Origin: Bacteroidota bacterium
GTDB taxonomy: Bacteria; Bacteroidota; Ignavibacteria; Ignavibacteriales; Ignavibacteriaceae
DNA: 12,552 nucleotides
Reading direction: 5' to 3'
Assembly (NCBI GenBank): GCA_023433685.1
Contig: JAEYUD010000208.1
Coordinates: 1 to 12,552 of the forward strand
Positions 5,875-12,552 of this stretch are shown piece by piece. The stretch's first letter is position 1. Every line of letters starts with the position of its first letter. The notes beneath the pieces are model-generated. The model was not told the origin of the DNA. It did not search any database and worked only from the letters and a program-made list of their open reading frames with translations. The translations under genes were made by a program, and so were the position numbers.

Positions 5875-6762
5875 ATGAAGAAGATCCTTGTAGTACTTGC
5901 CTTCCTCCTTGTTACCGGAGGAGTTTACGCGCAGGAATCATGCTGCTCCGCGCCCGGCGACAGCAAAGCCGGTAGCACGGCAACACACTCGAACGACGCT
6001 CTCGCGATGTTCGCCTCAAATTCCAACGATCCAAATTTCGTGGCTGCACATGCCGCGCCTCTTCCAACAACGCTTGTTGAAGGTCGTGGTGGAATGATAA
6101 CACTCACCCTTTCAGACAGATCGAAATCGACTGCTTACTTTGTAAGGGCTGAGAAAAAGTCAAACAAATGGCTTTTCGTTTTCCACGAGTGGTGGGGACT
6201 GAACGATTACATCAAGAATGAGGCAGAGAAATACGCCGCCGCATTTCCTGAACTGAACGTGATAGCGCTCGACCTTTATGATGGAAAGGTGGCTTCAACT
6301 CCCGATACCGCTGCCATCTACTCAAAAGAGGTCAATAAAGACCGTGGCTTTAAAATAATCGAGGCAGCCAGAAAGAACGCCTGTAACAATGCCGAGATTG
6401 GAACACTCGGCTGGTGCATGGGCGGAGGCTGGTCGATGCAGGCAGCAATCGCACTCGGCAAACAGGCAAAGGCATGCGTAATGTATTACGGCATGCCCGA
6501 GATGGATAAAGCCAGACTGAAAAACCTGACAGCTCCTCTTCTCGGCATATTCGCTGAAAAAGATACCTGGATCAACAGGGAAGTGGTAAACAACTTCGAC
6601 AAGGTGTTCCGCACCTTCAAAAGAAAGTACGAGATTAAATGGTTCGACGCGGTACACGCGTTCGCCAACCCGAGCAATCCGGACTATAATTCCGAAATGG
6701 CGCAGGAAGCCGGGAACCTCTCAATGAAGTTCATAGCCACCCACCTGCTGGGTAGAAAATAA
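5875..6762 (+). CDS. exported dienelactone-hydrolase-family protein
   Basis: This is a 295-residue alpha/beta hydrolase of the dienelactone hydrolase family, which typically opens lactone or ester bonds with a Cys nucleophile. Residues 1-19 form a signal peptide (KKILVVLAFLLVTGGVYA, cut before QES), so it is exported; the CC at 23-24 is probably too far past the cleavage region to be a lipobox. A low-complexity linker runs to about residue 60. The enzyme domain shows FVFHEWWGLNDYIK (Glu105 matches the family's active-site Glu), LGWCMGGGWSMQ with nucleophile Cys181, GIFAEKDTWIN with Asp230, and FDAVHAFANP with His261, so the triad is complete. AGGA at 5863-5866 is a good ribosome-binding site for the ATG. 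It is divergent from the TonB receptor and convergent with tex. The substrate is unknown; clc-type chlorocatechol context is absent. Confidence 0.93.
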   Translation: MKKILVVLAFLLVTGGVYAQESCCSAPGDSKAGSTATHSNDALAMFASNSNDPNFVAAHAAPLPTTLVEGRGGMITLTLSDRSKSTAYFVRAEKKSNKWLFVFHEWWGLNDYIKNEAEKYAAAFPELNVIALDLYDGKVASTPDTAAIYSKEVNKDRGFKIIEAARKNACNNAEIGTLGWCMGGGWSMQAAIALGKQAKACVMYYGMPEMDKARLKNLTAPLLGIFAEKDTWINREVVNNFDKVFRTFKRKYEIKWFDAVHAFANPSNPDYNSEMAQEAGNLSMKFIATHLLGRK

Positions 6763-6773
6763 ATTTACTTCAA

Positions 6774-6809
6774 CCACAAAGGCACTAAGGAACCTTGGTG
6801 CCTTCGTGG
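6774..6809. terminator. 17-bp hairpin between convergent genes, probable bidirectional terminator of a dispersed-repeat type
   Basis: The left arm CCACAAAGGCACTAAGG (6774-6790) and right arm CCTTGGTGCCTTCGTGG (6793-6809) are separated by only two bases. On either strand the RNA would pair at 15 of 17 positions, with one G-U and one mismatch. It fills most of the 60-base gap between the hydrolase stop and the tex stop, so it can serve both genes. No strong T run follows on either side. The wording (CCACGAAGGCAC-like) is that of a repeat I know from gaps between genes in many environmental bacteria, so it may be a repeat captured as a terminator. Confidence 0.6.
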
Positions 6810-6822
6810 CATAATGAAGATG

Positions 6823-9012
6823 TTAGTCTACCAGGCTGAGGGAAATTCTTTTTCTTTCGAGATCAACGTCTGTGATAACTACATCAAGAACGTCGCCCGC
6901 GGCTACAACTTCATTCGGGTTTTTTACAAAACCTTTTTTCATTTTTGAAATGTGGAGGAGACCATCCTGCTTTACGCCGATGTCAACAAAAGCACCGAAA
7001 TCCACTACGTTTCTTACGGTACCTTTTACCTTCATGCCAGGTCTCAGATCTTCCATTTTCATTATGTCACTCCTTAGGATTGGTGGGGGTAATTCCGCTC
7101 TCGGATCACGCCCCGGTTTTTTGATGTTTTCGATTATGTCTTGAAGCGTCATCTCACCAATTTCTATTTGCTGCGATAGCTTCTTAAGACCAATCTTGTT
7201 TAGGTAAAAATCGATTGCACCCCCTGTTTCCTTCAACTCCGAAGGCTTCAGGTTAACCATGTTCAGCAGCCTGTGGGTTGCCTCGTATGATTCCGGGTGT
7301 ATAAATGTATTGTCCAATGGTTCTTCGCCGTCAGGGATCTTCAGAAATCCGGCGCACTGCTCGTACACCTTTTCTCCGACACCCCGCACGCCAAGAAGCT
7401 CACTGCGACGCTTGAACTTGCCTTTGCTTTCTCTGTGCTTCACAATATTGTCAGCCAGCCGTTTATTTAGACCGGAGACGTAAGTAAGAAGTGACGAAGA
7501 TGCCGTGTTAAGATCGACCCCCACATAGTTCACGCAGCTTACAACAACATCATCAAGTTTTTTCGCCAGAAGCTTTTGATCAACGTCGTGCTGATAAAGC
7601 CCGACACCGATTGACTTGGGGTCGATCTTCACTAATTCAGCGAGTGGATCAAGGAGTCTTCTTGCTATTGAGATGTTGCCCCGCTGCGATGCCTCGAGGT
7701 CAGGGAACTCTTTTTTTGCCACTTCCGACGCCGAATAGACGGAGGCACCAGCCTCGTTCACTATTATATACTGGCAGGGAAGTGAAAACTTTTTTATAAG
7801 ATCAGAAACAAAGAACTCGGTCTCCCGGCTCGCGGTTCCGTTACCTATCGAGATAACCTCAACCTTGTGCTTCCTGATCAGTTGAAGCATAATCTTCTCA
7901 GATTCTTCAGTTTTGTTGCGCGGTTCGTGCGGGTAGATGGTAGCGCCCTCAATATACTTGCCTGTTTCATCAATAACGGCAAGCTTGGTGCCTGAAGCAA
8001 AACCGGGATCCATTCCCATTATTATCTTGCCGGCGAGGGGAGCCTGAAGAAGAACATTGTGAAGGTTTTCGGCGAACACCTCAATGGCGTGCTGACCGGC
8101 TTCATAAACCAGTTCGTTCCTCACTTCCCTCTCTATAGAGGGGAAGATCAACCTTTTGAAGGAATCTGAAACCACACTGCTGAAGAAATCTTCGAAATTT
8201 GAATTTTTAAACTTAAAGTAGCTTTCCTTAATCCTGACGTGCGCGTCTTCGGGTTCAACAGTGAAATGCACCTTCAGGAACTTCTCACGTTCACCCCTGT
8301 CAAGCGCCATCACCTGGTAAGGTTTAAGCTTTGTAATGTCGATGTTAAAATCGTAATAGTTGCGGTAAACATCCTGTTCACCTTTTGCCCTGAGCTTCAG
8401 GTTCTTTTCATCAGAAACAGGGGCATCGGCCGAGCGTTCAGACTTGACAAAAGATCCGCTTGAGACGTACTCACGGACTGACTTTCTGACTTCGGCGTCA
8501 TCGCTGATCATTTCAGCAATTATATCGCTCGCGCCCTGAATGGCTTCTTCGACCGTGTTTACACCGAGATCCGCATTGATGTAGGCGGCGGCAAGGTCTT
8601 GCAGAGTGGCATTTTCAAGGGGATTGTCGAGAATGTGCAGTGCTAAAGGTTCAAGACCTTTCGCCTTGGCAACAGTTCCGCGTGTTTTTCTCTTCGGTCT
8701 GTACGGGAGGTAAAGGTCTTCAAGCTCCTGCAGACGGAGGCTGCCTTCAATTTTTGCTTTCAGCTCATCTGTGAGTTTGCCTTGCTCTTCGATGCTGTTT
8801 AGAATAACAGCCTTTCTCTCCTCAAGCATATTGAGGTAAGAAAGACGGTCTTCAATTGTGCGGAGCTGGTCTTCATCGAGACCTCCGGTTCTTTCCTTGC
8901 GGTATCTCGCGATAAAGGGAATTGTAGCCCCTTCACCTAACAGGTTAAGAACGGCATCTACCTGATCTCTGCGTAAGCCAAGCTCGAGTGTAATTTGATG
9001 AGGTATGTTCAT
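6823..9012 (-). CDS. tex: Tex-family S1 RNA-binding transcription accessory protein
   Basis: Tex is a conserved cytoplasmic nucleic-acid-binding protein, related to eukaryotic Spt6, with a role in transcription or RNA metabolism that is not fully defined. The 729-residue product is close to the normal length of about 720-780. The N-terminal helical part holds GEGATIPFIARYRKERTGGL (26-45) and LQELEDLYLPYRPKRKTR (94-111), both family signatures. The YqgF/RNase H-like domain spans about 328-455, with MGMDPGFASGTKLAVID and ISIGNGTASRETE. Helix-hairpin-helix repeats follow (about 495-560, ELLGVRGVGEKVYEQ). The S1 domain is at about 658-727 (GMKVKGTVRNVVDFGAFVDIG, then DGLLHISKM). The start at 9012 fits the family N-terminus; a GAAGA purine stretch lies directly before it. 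A 182-base gap separates it from the upstream hydrolase on the same strand; I could not find a convincing promoter in that gap. Confidence 0.97.
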   Translation of the reverse strand: MNIPHQITLELGLRRDQVDAVLNLLGEGATIPFIARYRKERTGGLDEDQLRTIEDRLSYLNMLEERKAVILNSIEEQGKLTDELKAKIEGSLRLQELEDLYLPYRPKRKTRGTVAKAKGLEPLALHILDNPLENATLQDLAAAYINADLGVNTVEEAIQGASDIIAEMISDDAEVRKSVREYVSSGSFVKSERSADAPVSDEKNLKLRAKGEQDVYRNYYDFNIDITKLKPYQVMALDRGEREKFLKVHFTVEPEDAHVRIKESYFKFKNSNFEDFFSSVVSDSFKRLIFPSIEREVRNELVYEAGQHAIEVFAENLHNVLLQAPLAGKIIMGMDPGFASGTKLAVIDETGKYIEGATIYPHEPRNKTEESEKIMLQLIRKHKVEVISIGNGTASRETEFFVSDLIKKFSLPCQYIIVNEAGASVYSASEVAKKEFPDLEASQRGNISIARRLLDPLAELVKIDPKSIGVGLYQHDVDQKLLAKKLDDVVVSCVNYVGVDLNTASSSLLTYVSGLNKRLADNIVKHRESKGKFKRRSELLGVRGVGEKVYEQCAGFLKIPDGEEPLDNTFIHPESYEATHRLLNMVNLKPSELKETGGAIDFYLNKIGLKKLSQQIEIGEMTLQDIIENIKKPGRDPRAELPPPILRSDIMKMEDLRPGMKVKGTVRNVVDFGAFVDIGVKQDGLLHISKMKKGFVKNPNEVVAAGDVLDVVITDVDLERKRISLSLVD

Positions 9013-9194
9013 TCTTCTACTACGGGATAATGTATAATCTATGGGTGGAAAGCTTCTAGGAGTGGGCTGACATGAAATTAAAAACTACGATATAAAAAAC
9101 TGCCAATACGGGGGACAACTGATTCTGATTTAAAAATTCTTTTCTGTGGCTACAATTTAGTGAAATTATTTAATGTGCAAGCACTTTTTTAAAA

Positions 9195-10295
9195 TTATTT
9201 CTGAGTTTTCGACGAATTTTTTTCACTTAATGGTATAATTTCACCCGGATTGGGTAAAAGAAGCCGGAATTTGTAGTTCCGCTTGTTGTATTCTGCTGTT
9301 ACAGTCCGGGGCGGATCACCCAGTGGTTCATCCCCCATCGCGAAGGTTCCGTAGTGCATCGGGATGAAATTCTTCACTTTCATAAGTCTCGCCCCCCTCA
9401 ATGCCATCAGAGGCGAGGTGTGGTTCTGATGCATGAACCAACGCGGCTTGTAGGCACCAATTCCGATCATCGCGTAGTCGATCTCGCCAAAGAGCTGCCC
9501 CACTTCCTCGAAGTGTGAGCCGTATCCGGAGTCGCCGCCAAAATATATCTTTGTCTCGCCCGACTGTATAAGGAACGCTCCCCAGAGCCGGTAATTCCGG
9601 TCGAACGGTCCCCTCTGCGACCAGTGCCGCGCGGGAAGAAACACCACCGAGAGATCATCATCCTTCAGGTTATACTTCTGGTACCAGCCGGCTTCAAGTA
9701 TCCTCGCCCCCGGCAGCCATTCAGAAAGGAGTTCACCCATCCTCAAACCGGTCAGAATAGTAACATTTGGGTTCTGCCTGTATATCTGCTGAAGTGTCTC
9801 CCGGTCGAAGTGGTCATTGTGATCATGCGAGAGGAATATGTAGTCGATGTTCGTCAGTTCTTCAGGCTTGAATGGGAGCCTGGAATATCTTACATGAAGA
9901 ATTGAAGGTACCGTGAATATCGGGTCTGTAATTATTGTTTTGCCGCCGATCCTGATGAGAAAAGAAGCGTGACCCACAAGAACGATGCCGTCCTCATTGC
10001 TTTTAAGGAAGGCGGAGGCATTTACAGTTTTAAGTCTGAAAGTATCATTCTTCTTTGCTTCAGCCTCGGGGTTTCCCCACGCCTGCCACAGAAAGAAAGC
10101 GTTGAAATCCTGCTGCGAGGGAAACTCATGATTCACGAACCTGCCGTCATCATCCACCGGAGTACCCGCCCACCCTGGTTTCACCGTGGCAAGGGTGTCG
10201 ATCTTCATCACCCGCACGGTTGAGTCAGGTGTGGTGGCATGCGCGGCATTTACCGCCAAGGCAATAATTATCAGGATCAGCGAGTGGAATTTCAT
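9195..10295 (-). CDS. exported metallo-beta-lactamase-fold hydrolase, NAPE-PLD-like
   Basis: This is a 366-residue metallo-hydrolase with a signal peptide (1-20, hydrophobic LILIIIALAVNAAHA). The metal-binding set is complete. FLSHDHNDHFD gives the HxHxDH motif (His157, His159, Asp161, His162). LPARHWSQRGPFDRNYRLWG holds His224, YFGGDSGYG holds Asp255, and IPMHYGTF holds His314. HWSQRGPFDRN, GGDSGYG and FMHQNHTSP (His289, His292) are typical of the NAPE-PLD-like/YtfL-like 'L-ascorbate lactonase-related' branch, in which the human member cleaves N-acyl phosphatidylethanolamine. Here a periplasmic or lipoprotein-less exported phosphodiesterase acting on phospholipids is possible, but the substrate is not proven. 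It is divergent from the AlbA_2-ATPase gene and upstream of tex on the same strand. No clear Shine-Dalgarno is seen. Confidence 0.9.
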   Translation of the reverse strand: MKFHSLILIIIALAVNAAHATTPDSTVRVMKIDTLATVKPGWAGTPVDDDGRFVNHEFPSQQDFNAFFLWQAWGNPEAEAKKNDTFRLKTVNASAFLKSNEDGIVLVGHASFLIRIGGKTIITDPIFTVPSILHVRYSRLPFKPEELTNIDYIFLSHDHNDHFDRETLQQIYRQNPNVTILTGLRMGELLSEWLPGARILEAGWYQKYNLKDDDLSVVFLPARHWSQRGPFDRNYRLWGAFLIQSGETKIYFGGDSGYGSHFEEVGQLFGEIDYAMIGIGAYKPRWFMHQNHTSPLMALRGARLMKVKNFIPMHYGTFAMGDEPLGDPPRTVTAEYNKRNYKFRLLLPNPGEIIPLSEKNSSKTQK

Positions 10296-10338
10296 AAATA
10301 TTTAAATCGAAAATCGCCGGGGAAGGTTCAATTGAGGG

Positions 10339-10399
10339 AGTGGTGAGTGATGGGTTATTAGGTATTAAACCGCGGAGGACGCCGAGGACGCGGAGGGGG
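10339..10399. repeat. short heptad-like and GAGGACGC-type repeats
   Basis: In the 176-base gap between the divergent hydrolase and AlbA_2-ATPase genes, AGTGGTG and AGTGATG (10339-10352) repeat the unit type seen after prfA. They are followed by two more degenerate 7-mers, to 10366. Next comes a 9-base repeat, GGAGGACGC (10374-10382), CGAGGACGC (10383-10391) and the partial GGAGGGGGT. The first part may be a decayed relative of the 2443-2540 array; it is too short to be sure. Confidence 0.5.
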
Positions 10400-10414
10400 T
10401 ATATTCCTTAGAAA

Positions 10415-10422
10415 TATATTTG
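10415..10422 (+). promoter_or_regulatory. TAnnTTTG-type -7 element upstream of the AlbA_2-ATPase gene
   Basis: TATATTTG at 10415-10422 is identical to the element before prfA and matches TAnnTTTG. It lies about 50 bases before the ATG at 10472. No TTG is found 19-21 bases upstream, where the sequence is instead the GC-rich GGACGCGGAGG repeat, so a -33 box is missing and the call is tentative. Confidence 0.35.
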
Positions 10423-10471
10423 TTGGTTTTTTACGATTTTTATAAATCTAATCTGCTAATTTCAATGAAAA

Positions 10472-12145
10472 ATGATGATCGACCAAAGAGACCTCCTAAA
10501 TATACTTGATTCATTGTTGCGCCTTCCCGTAGAGAAAGAGACAGTGGAATTCAAGGAAGCCAAGGAAAATTTTGATTTTACGATATTAGGTAAGTATTTC
10601 TCTGCCATTTCAAATGAGGCAAACTTGCTTGGATTGGACTGTGGTTGGTTGATTTTTGGCGTGGGGGACAGTCCGAGGCAGGTTGTCAGCACTTACTTCA
10701 GATCAAACACTGCAAAACTCCACCAACTCAAAGGTGAGATTGCCAAGAAAACAACAAATGGAATTTCTTTTATCGAGATTCACGAAGTCGCACACCCGGA
10801 TGGAAGGGTCATTATGTTCCAGATCCCTCCCGCACCAAGAGGAATCCCGGTCGCCTACGAGGGTCATTACTACGCCCGAAATGGTGAGGAACTTACTGCG
10901 TTAAGCACTGAGAAGTTCGAACGGATCAGGGCTCAGTCTCCTGCTATTGATTGGAGTGCGGTTGTTTTACCCGAGGCATCGATCGATGATCTTGATCCAC
11001 AGGCAATTTCTCAAGCCCGGCTGAATTATAAAAACAAGTTTCCTGATAAATCTCTTGAAGTTGATGGGTGGGACGATGTTACTTTTCTAAACAAGGCTAA
11101 ACTCACCCTCAAAGGCAAAATTACCCGGACCGCATTAATTTTGCTTGGACGGGATGAATCAACCCACTTGCTTAACCCGACAGATGTCAAGATCAGGTGG
11201 ATATTAAAAGATTCCAACGGGATCGAGAGAGACTACGAAATTTTTGGCGTACCATTTCTACTTTCGATTAATAAAGTCTACGCCAAGATCCGGAACCTGA
11301 AGTACCGGTATTTGAAGGAAGGTACTCTCTTTCCTGATGAGGTTGAACAGTATGAACCGTTCTCAATCCGGGAGGCTATAAATAACTGCATAGCTCATCA
11401 AGACTACTCGTTGGGAGGGCGCATAAATGTTGTCGAATTTGAGAACAAATTGGTGTTTTCCAACCTTGGGGATTTTATACCTGGTTCGGTCCATCGAGTT
11501 ATTGAGGACGATTCACCCGCTGAGGTTTACAGGAATCCTTTTCTAGCTGAAGCAATGTTCAATCTTAATATGGTCGATACTGTTGGTGGTGGAATTAAGA
11601 AAATATTCCTTAACCAGAGAAGCCGCTTTTTCCCTTTACCCGATTACGATCTGAAGAACAAGCGCGTCGTATTAACTTTATCCGGGACTGTTCTTGATTT
11701 GAACTATGCCCGACTACTCGCGAGCAATCCGGATTTGTCGCTTGAAGAAGTGATTCTTTTGGATAATGTCTCCAAGAGAAAGCCGATCTCTCAGTCGGAT
11801 GCTAAACTTCTCTCCAGAAAGGGATTGATAGAGGGAAGAAGACCCAACTATATTATTTCTGCAAGAATTTCTGCTCAGACCAATGGAAAGGCCGAGTATT
11901 CGAAGAATAAAGCCTTGGATAAAGATTACTATTTGACACTTATCCTCACTTCAATAAAGCATCATGGCTTCATGACCAGAGAGGATATTGATAAATTACT
12001 TTGGGCAAAACTTCCGGATTGGATGGATGAAAATCAGAAGAAGAATAAGATAAGAAACCTTCTATTTGAATTGAAGAATAATCAAAAGATCGAGAATGTC
12101 GGTAGCAACAAAAAACCTCATTGGATCTTGGTTCATAAAGTTTGA
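10472..12145 (+). CDS. AlbA_2/Schlafen-like domain protein with GHKL-type ATP-binding domain
   Basis: This 557-residue protein has an N-terminal AlbA_2 (divergent AAA-4/Schlafen-like) nucleic-acid-binding domain at about 20-150 (ETVEFKEAKENFDF, SNEANLLGLDCGWLIFGVGD, then GHYYARNGEELTAL). A GHKL/HATPase_c_4-type ATP-binding region lies at about 292-385. It shows the N-box REAINNCIAHQDYS (300-313), VFSNLGDFIPGSV (328-340) and RNPFLAEAMFNLNMVDTVGGGIKKIF (354-379, written here as one conserved block with its GGGI loop). The C-terminus (about 485-557) resembles a winged helix: GFMTREDIDKLL, KKNKIRNLLFELKN, KKPHWIL. Members are often labelled ATP-binding protein or putative transcriptional regulator, and some occur near defence genes. 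The DNA is AT-richer than the neighbours: 23 of 60 G+C at 11041-11100, against 31 of 60 at 7801-7860 in tex. ATG 10472 and 10475 are both possible starts; no strong Shine-Dalgarno is seen. No partner gene follows. Confidence 0.85.
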   Translation: MMIDQRDLLNILDSLLRLPVEKETVEFKEAKENFDFTILGKYFSAISNEANLLGLDCGWLIFGVGDSPRQVVSTYFRSNTAKLHQLKGEIAKKTTNGISFIEIHEVAHPDGRVIMFQIPPAPRGIPVAYEGHYYARNGEELTALSTEKFERIRAQSPAIDWSAVVLPEASIDDLDPQAISQARLNYKNKFPDKSLEVDGWDDVTFLNKAKLTLKGKITRTALILLGRDESTHLLNPTDVKIRWILKDSNGIERDYEIFGVPFLLSINKVYAKIRNLKYRYLKEGTLFPDEVEQYEPFSIREAINNCIAHQDYSLGGRINVVEFENKLVFSNLGDFIPGSVHRVIEDDSPAEVYRNPFLAEAMFNLNMVDTVGGGIKKIFLNQRSRFFPLPDYDLKNKRVVLTLSGTVLDLNYARLLASNPDLSLEEVILLDNVSKRKPISQSDAKLLSRKGLIEGRRPNYIISARISAQTNGKAEYSKNKALDKDYYLTLILTSIKHHGFMTREDIDKLLWAKLPDWMDENQKKNKIRNLLFELKNNQKIENVGSNKKPHWILVHKV

Positions 12146-12349
12146 ACTATTATCCACAAACCATGGAAAATTAGTAATATTTTAGTAGAAAGTTAGTAGT
12201 ATTTTATTAGAATCTTATTTCAAATTGTTCGAATTCAGCTCATATTCGCATTAATTACCATCCATATTGAGTTAATAATTAGTAGTAAAATCAACTAATA
12301 TTCTTCCCAAATCTGATTTTCCAATCAAGGCGGAGCGGAAGATGATAGC
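12146..12349. other. AT-rich non-coding stretch with short direct repeats
   Basis: This stretch after the AlbA_2-ATPase gene has no credible reading frame. TTAGTAATATTTTA (12171-12184) and TTAGTAGTATTTTA (12193-12206) repeat with a 22-base period and one difference, and TTAGTAGTA appears again at 12279-12287. I see no clear stem-and-T-run terminator for the preceding gene. The base composition is closer to that gene than to the rest of the window, so both may belong to one inserted piece. Confidence 0.5.
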
Positions 12350-12435
12350 ACGCGGATACACACAGATTAGACAGATTTTCGCGGATTAAATTTTTAATTT
12401 CCGCGTTAATCCGTTAAATCAGCGTGTATCTGCGT
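12350..12435. repeat. large imperfect inverted repeat, 35-base arms
   Basis: Left arm 12350-12384 and right arm 12401-12435 are reverse complements at 27 of 35 positions, around a 16-base AT-rich loop (12385-12400). The right arm is 32 of 35 identical to the lone arm at 2654-2688. The element could fold into a long hairpin in DNA or RNA and looks like a non-coding dispersed repeat, possibly a miniature mobile element or REP-like sequence. I see no target-site duplication that I can defend. Confidence 0.8.
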
Positions 12436-12443
12436 CCTGTTAA

Positions 12444-12541
12444 TTCAACCTTCAGCCTTCAGCCCTCAACTTTCAGCCTTCAGCTGTCAACCTTCAACTT
12501 TCAGCCCTCAGCCTTCAGCCCTCAACTTTCAGCCTTCAGCC
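12444..12541. repeat. heptanucleotide array, 14 in-phase units (TTCAGCC-type)
   Basis: Fourteen consecutive 7-base units follow the inverted repeat by eight bases, with no slip: TTCAACC, TTCAGCC, TTCAGCC, CTCAACT, TTCAGCC, TTCAGCT, GTCAACC, TTCAACT, TTCAGCC, CTCAGCC, TTCAGCC, CTCAACT, TTCAGCC, TTCAGCC. The consensus is [TCG]TCA[AG]C[CT]; positions 2-4 and 6 never vary. The array ends 11 bases before the window edge, where CTGTATA breaks the pattern, so this end is seen. It differs in sequence from the AGTGGTG array but has the same period and the same number of units. Confidence 0.9.
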
Positions 12542-12552
12542 CTGTATAACGA

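Noticed and set aside
9175..9190. GTGC-AA-GCAC followed by six T as a terminator
   Set aside because: The T run is on the plus strand, where no gene ends nearby, and the stem is only 4 bp. For the minus-strand hydrolase it would be an A run before the hairpin.
9013..9194. A promoter for tex in the gap upstream
   Set aside because: Several TTG and TA-rich combinations exist on the minus strand, but none has both boxes at 19-21 base spacing, so I did not call one.
12444..12541. A CRISPR array or repeat protein
   Set aside because: The units are contiguous 7-mers without spacers, there are no cas genes, and no supported reading frame with start and stop covers them.

Overview
This window looks like a chromosomal segment from a Bacteroidota/Chlorobiota-type (FCB) bacterium, possibly an Ignavibacteria-like lineage. 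The reasons are a TonB-dependent receptor with an N-terminal carboxypeptidase-regulatory-like domain, TAnnTTTG-type promoter elements, mostly weak Shine-Dalgarno sequences, and intergenic spaces rich in short repeats. The lineage is an inference and no marker here proves it. I see no rRNA, tRNA, CRISPR array, transposase or phage gene.

Left part (1-2439, all + strand): the end of an alpha/beta hydrolase; a small Cys-rich DUF5522-like protein whose probable TTG start lies one base past the hydrolase stop; a cation-diffusion-facilitator-like membrane protein with an HMA-like N-terminal domain and an uncertain start; and prfA (release factor 1), which has its own promoter-like element. The first three genes are tightly packed and are probably one transcript. 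prfA ends directly at a repeat-rich spacer (2440-2810) holding a heptanucleotide array, one arm of a dispersed repeat and three GC-rich palindromes.

Middle (2811-6762): on the minus strand, a TonB-dependent outer-membrane receptor is followed 11 bases later by a GNAT acetyltransferase, probably one operon. The receptor carries a single in-frame TAA about 116 codons before its natural end, and the conserved C-terminal strands continue in the same frame beyond it. Upstream, a Bacteroidetes-type promoter fires into the receptor. Divergent from it is a secreted dienelactone-hydrolase-family protein with a Cys-Asp-His triad.

Right part (6762-12552): a long hairpin separates that hydrolase from the convergent tex gene (S1-domain RNA-binding protein). 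Upstream of tex, on the same strand, is an exported NAPE-PLD-like metallo-beta-lactamase-fold hydrolase. Divergent from that is an AT-richer accessory gene encoding an AlbA_2/Schlafen-like domain, a GHKL-type ATPase domain and a C-terminal helical domain. The window ends in a non-coding stretch with AT-rich direct repeats, a large imperfect inverted repeat and a second heptanucleotide array of 14 units.

The protein genes are mostly ordinary housekeeping or envelope functions. The less expected material is in the gaps: two in-phase 7-nt arrays, each near a copy of the same 35-bp arm, plus other repeat families. The nonsense codon in the receptor and the AlbA_2-ATPase gene are the other points to check. 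I did not find a convincing new multi-gene system.
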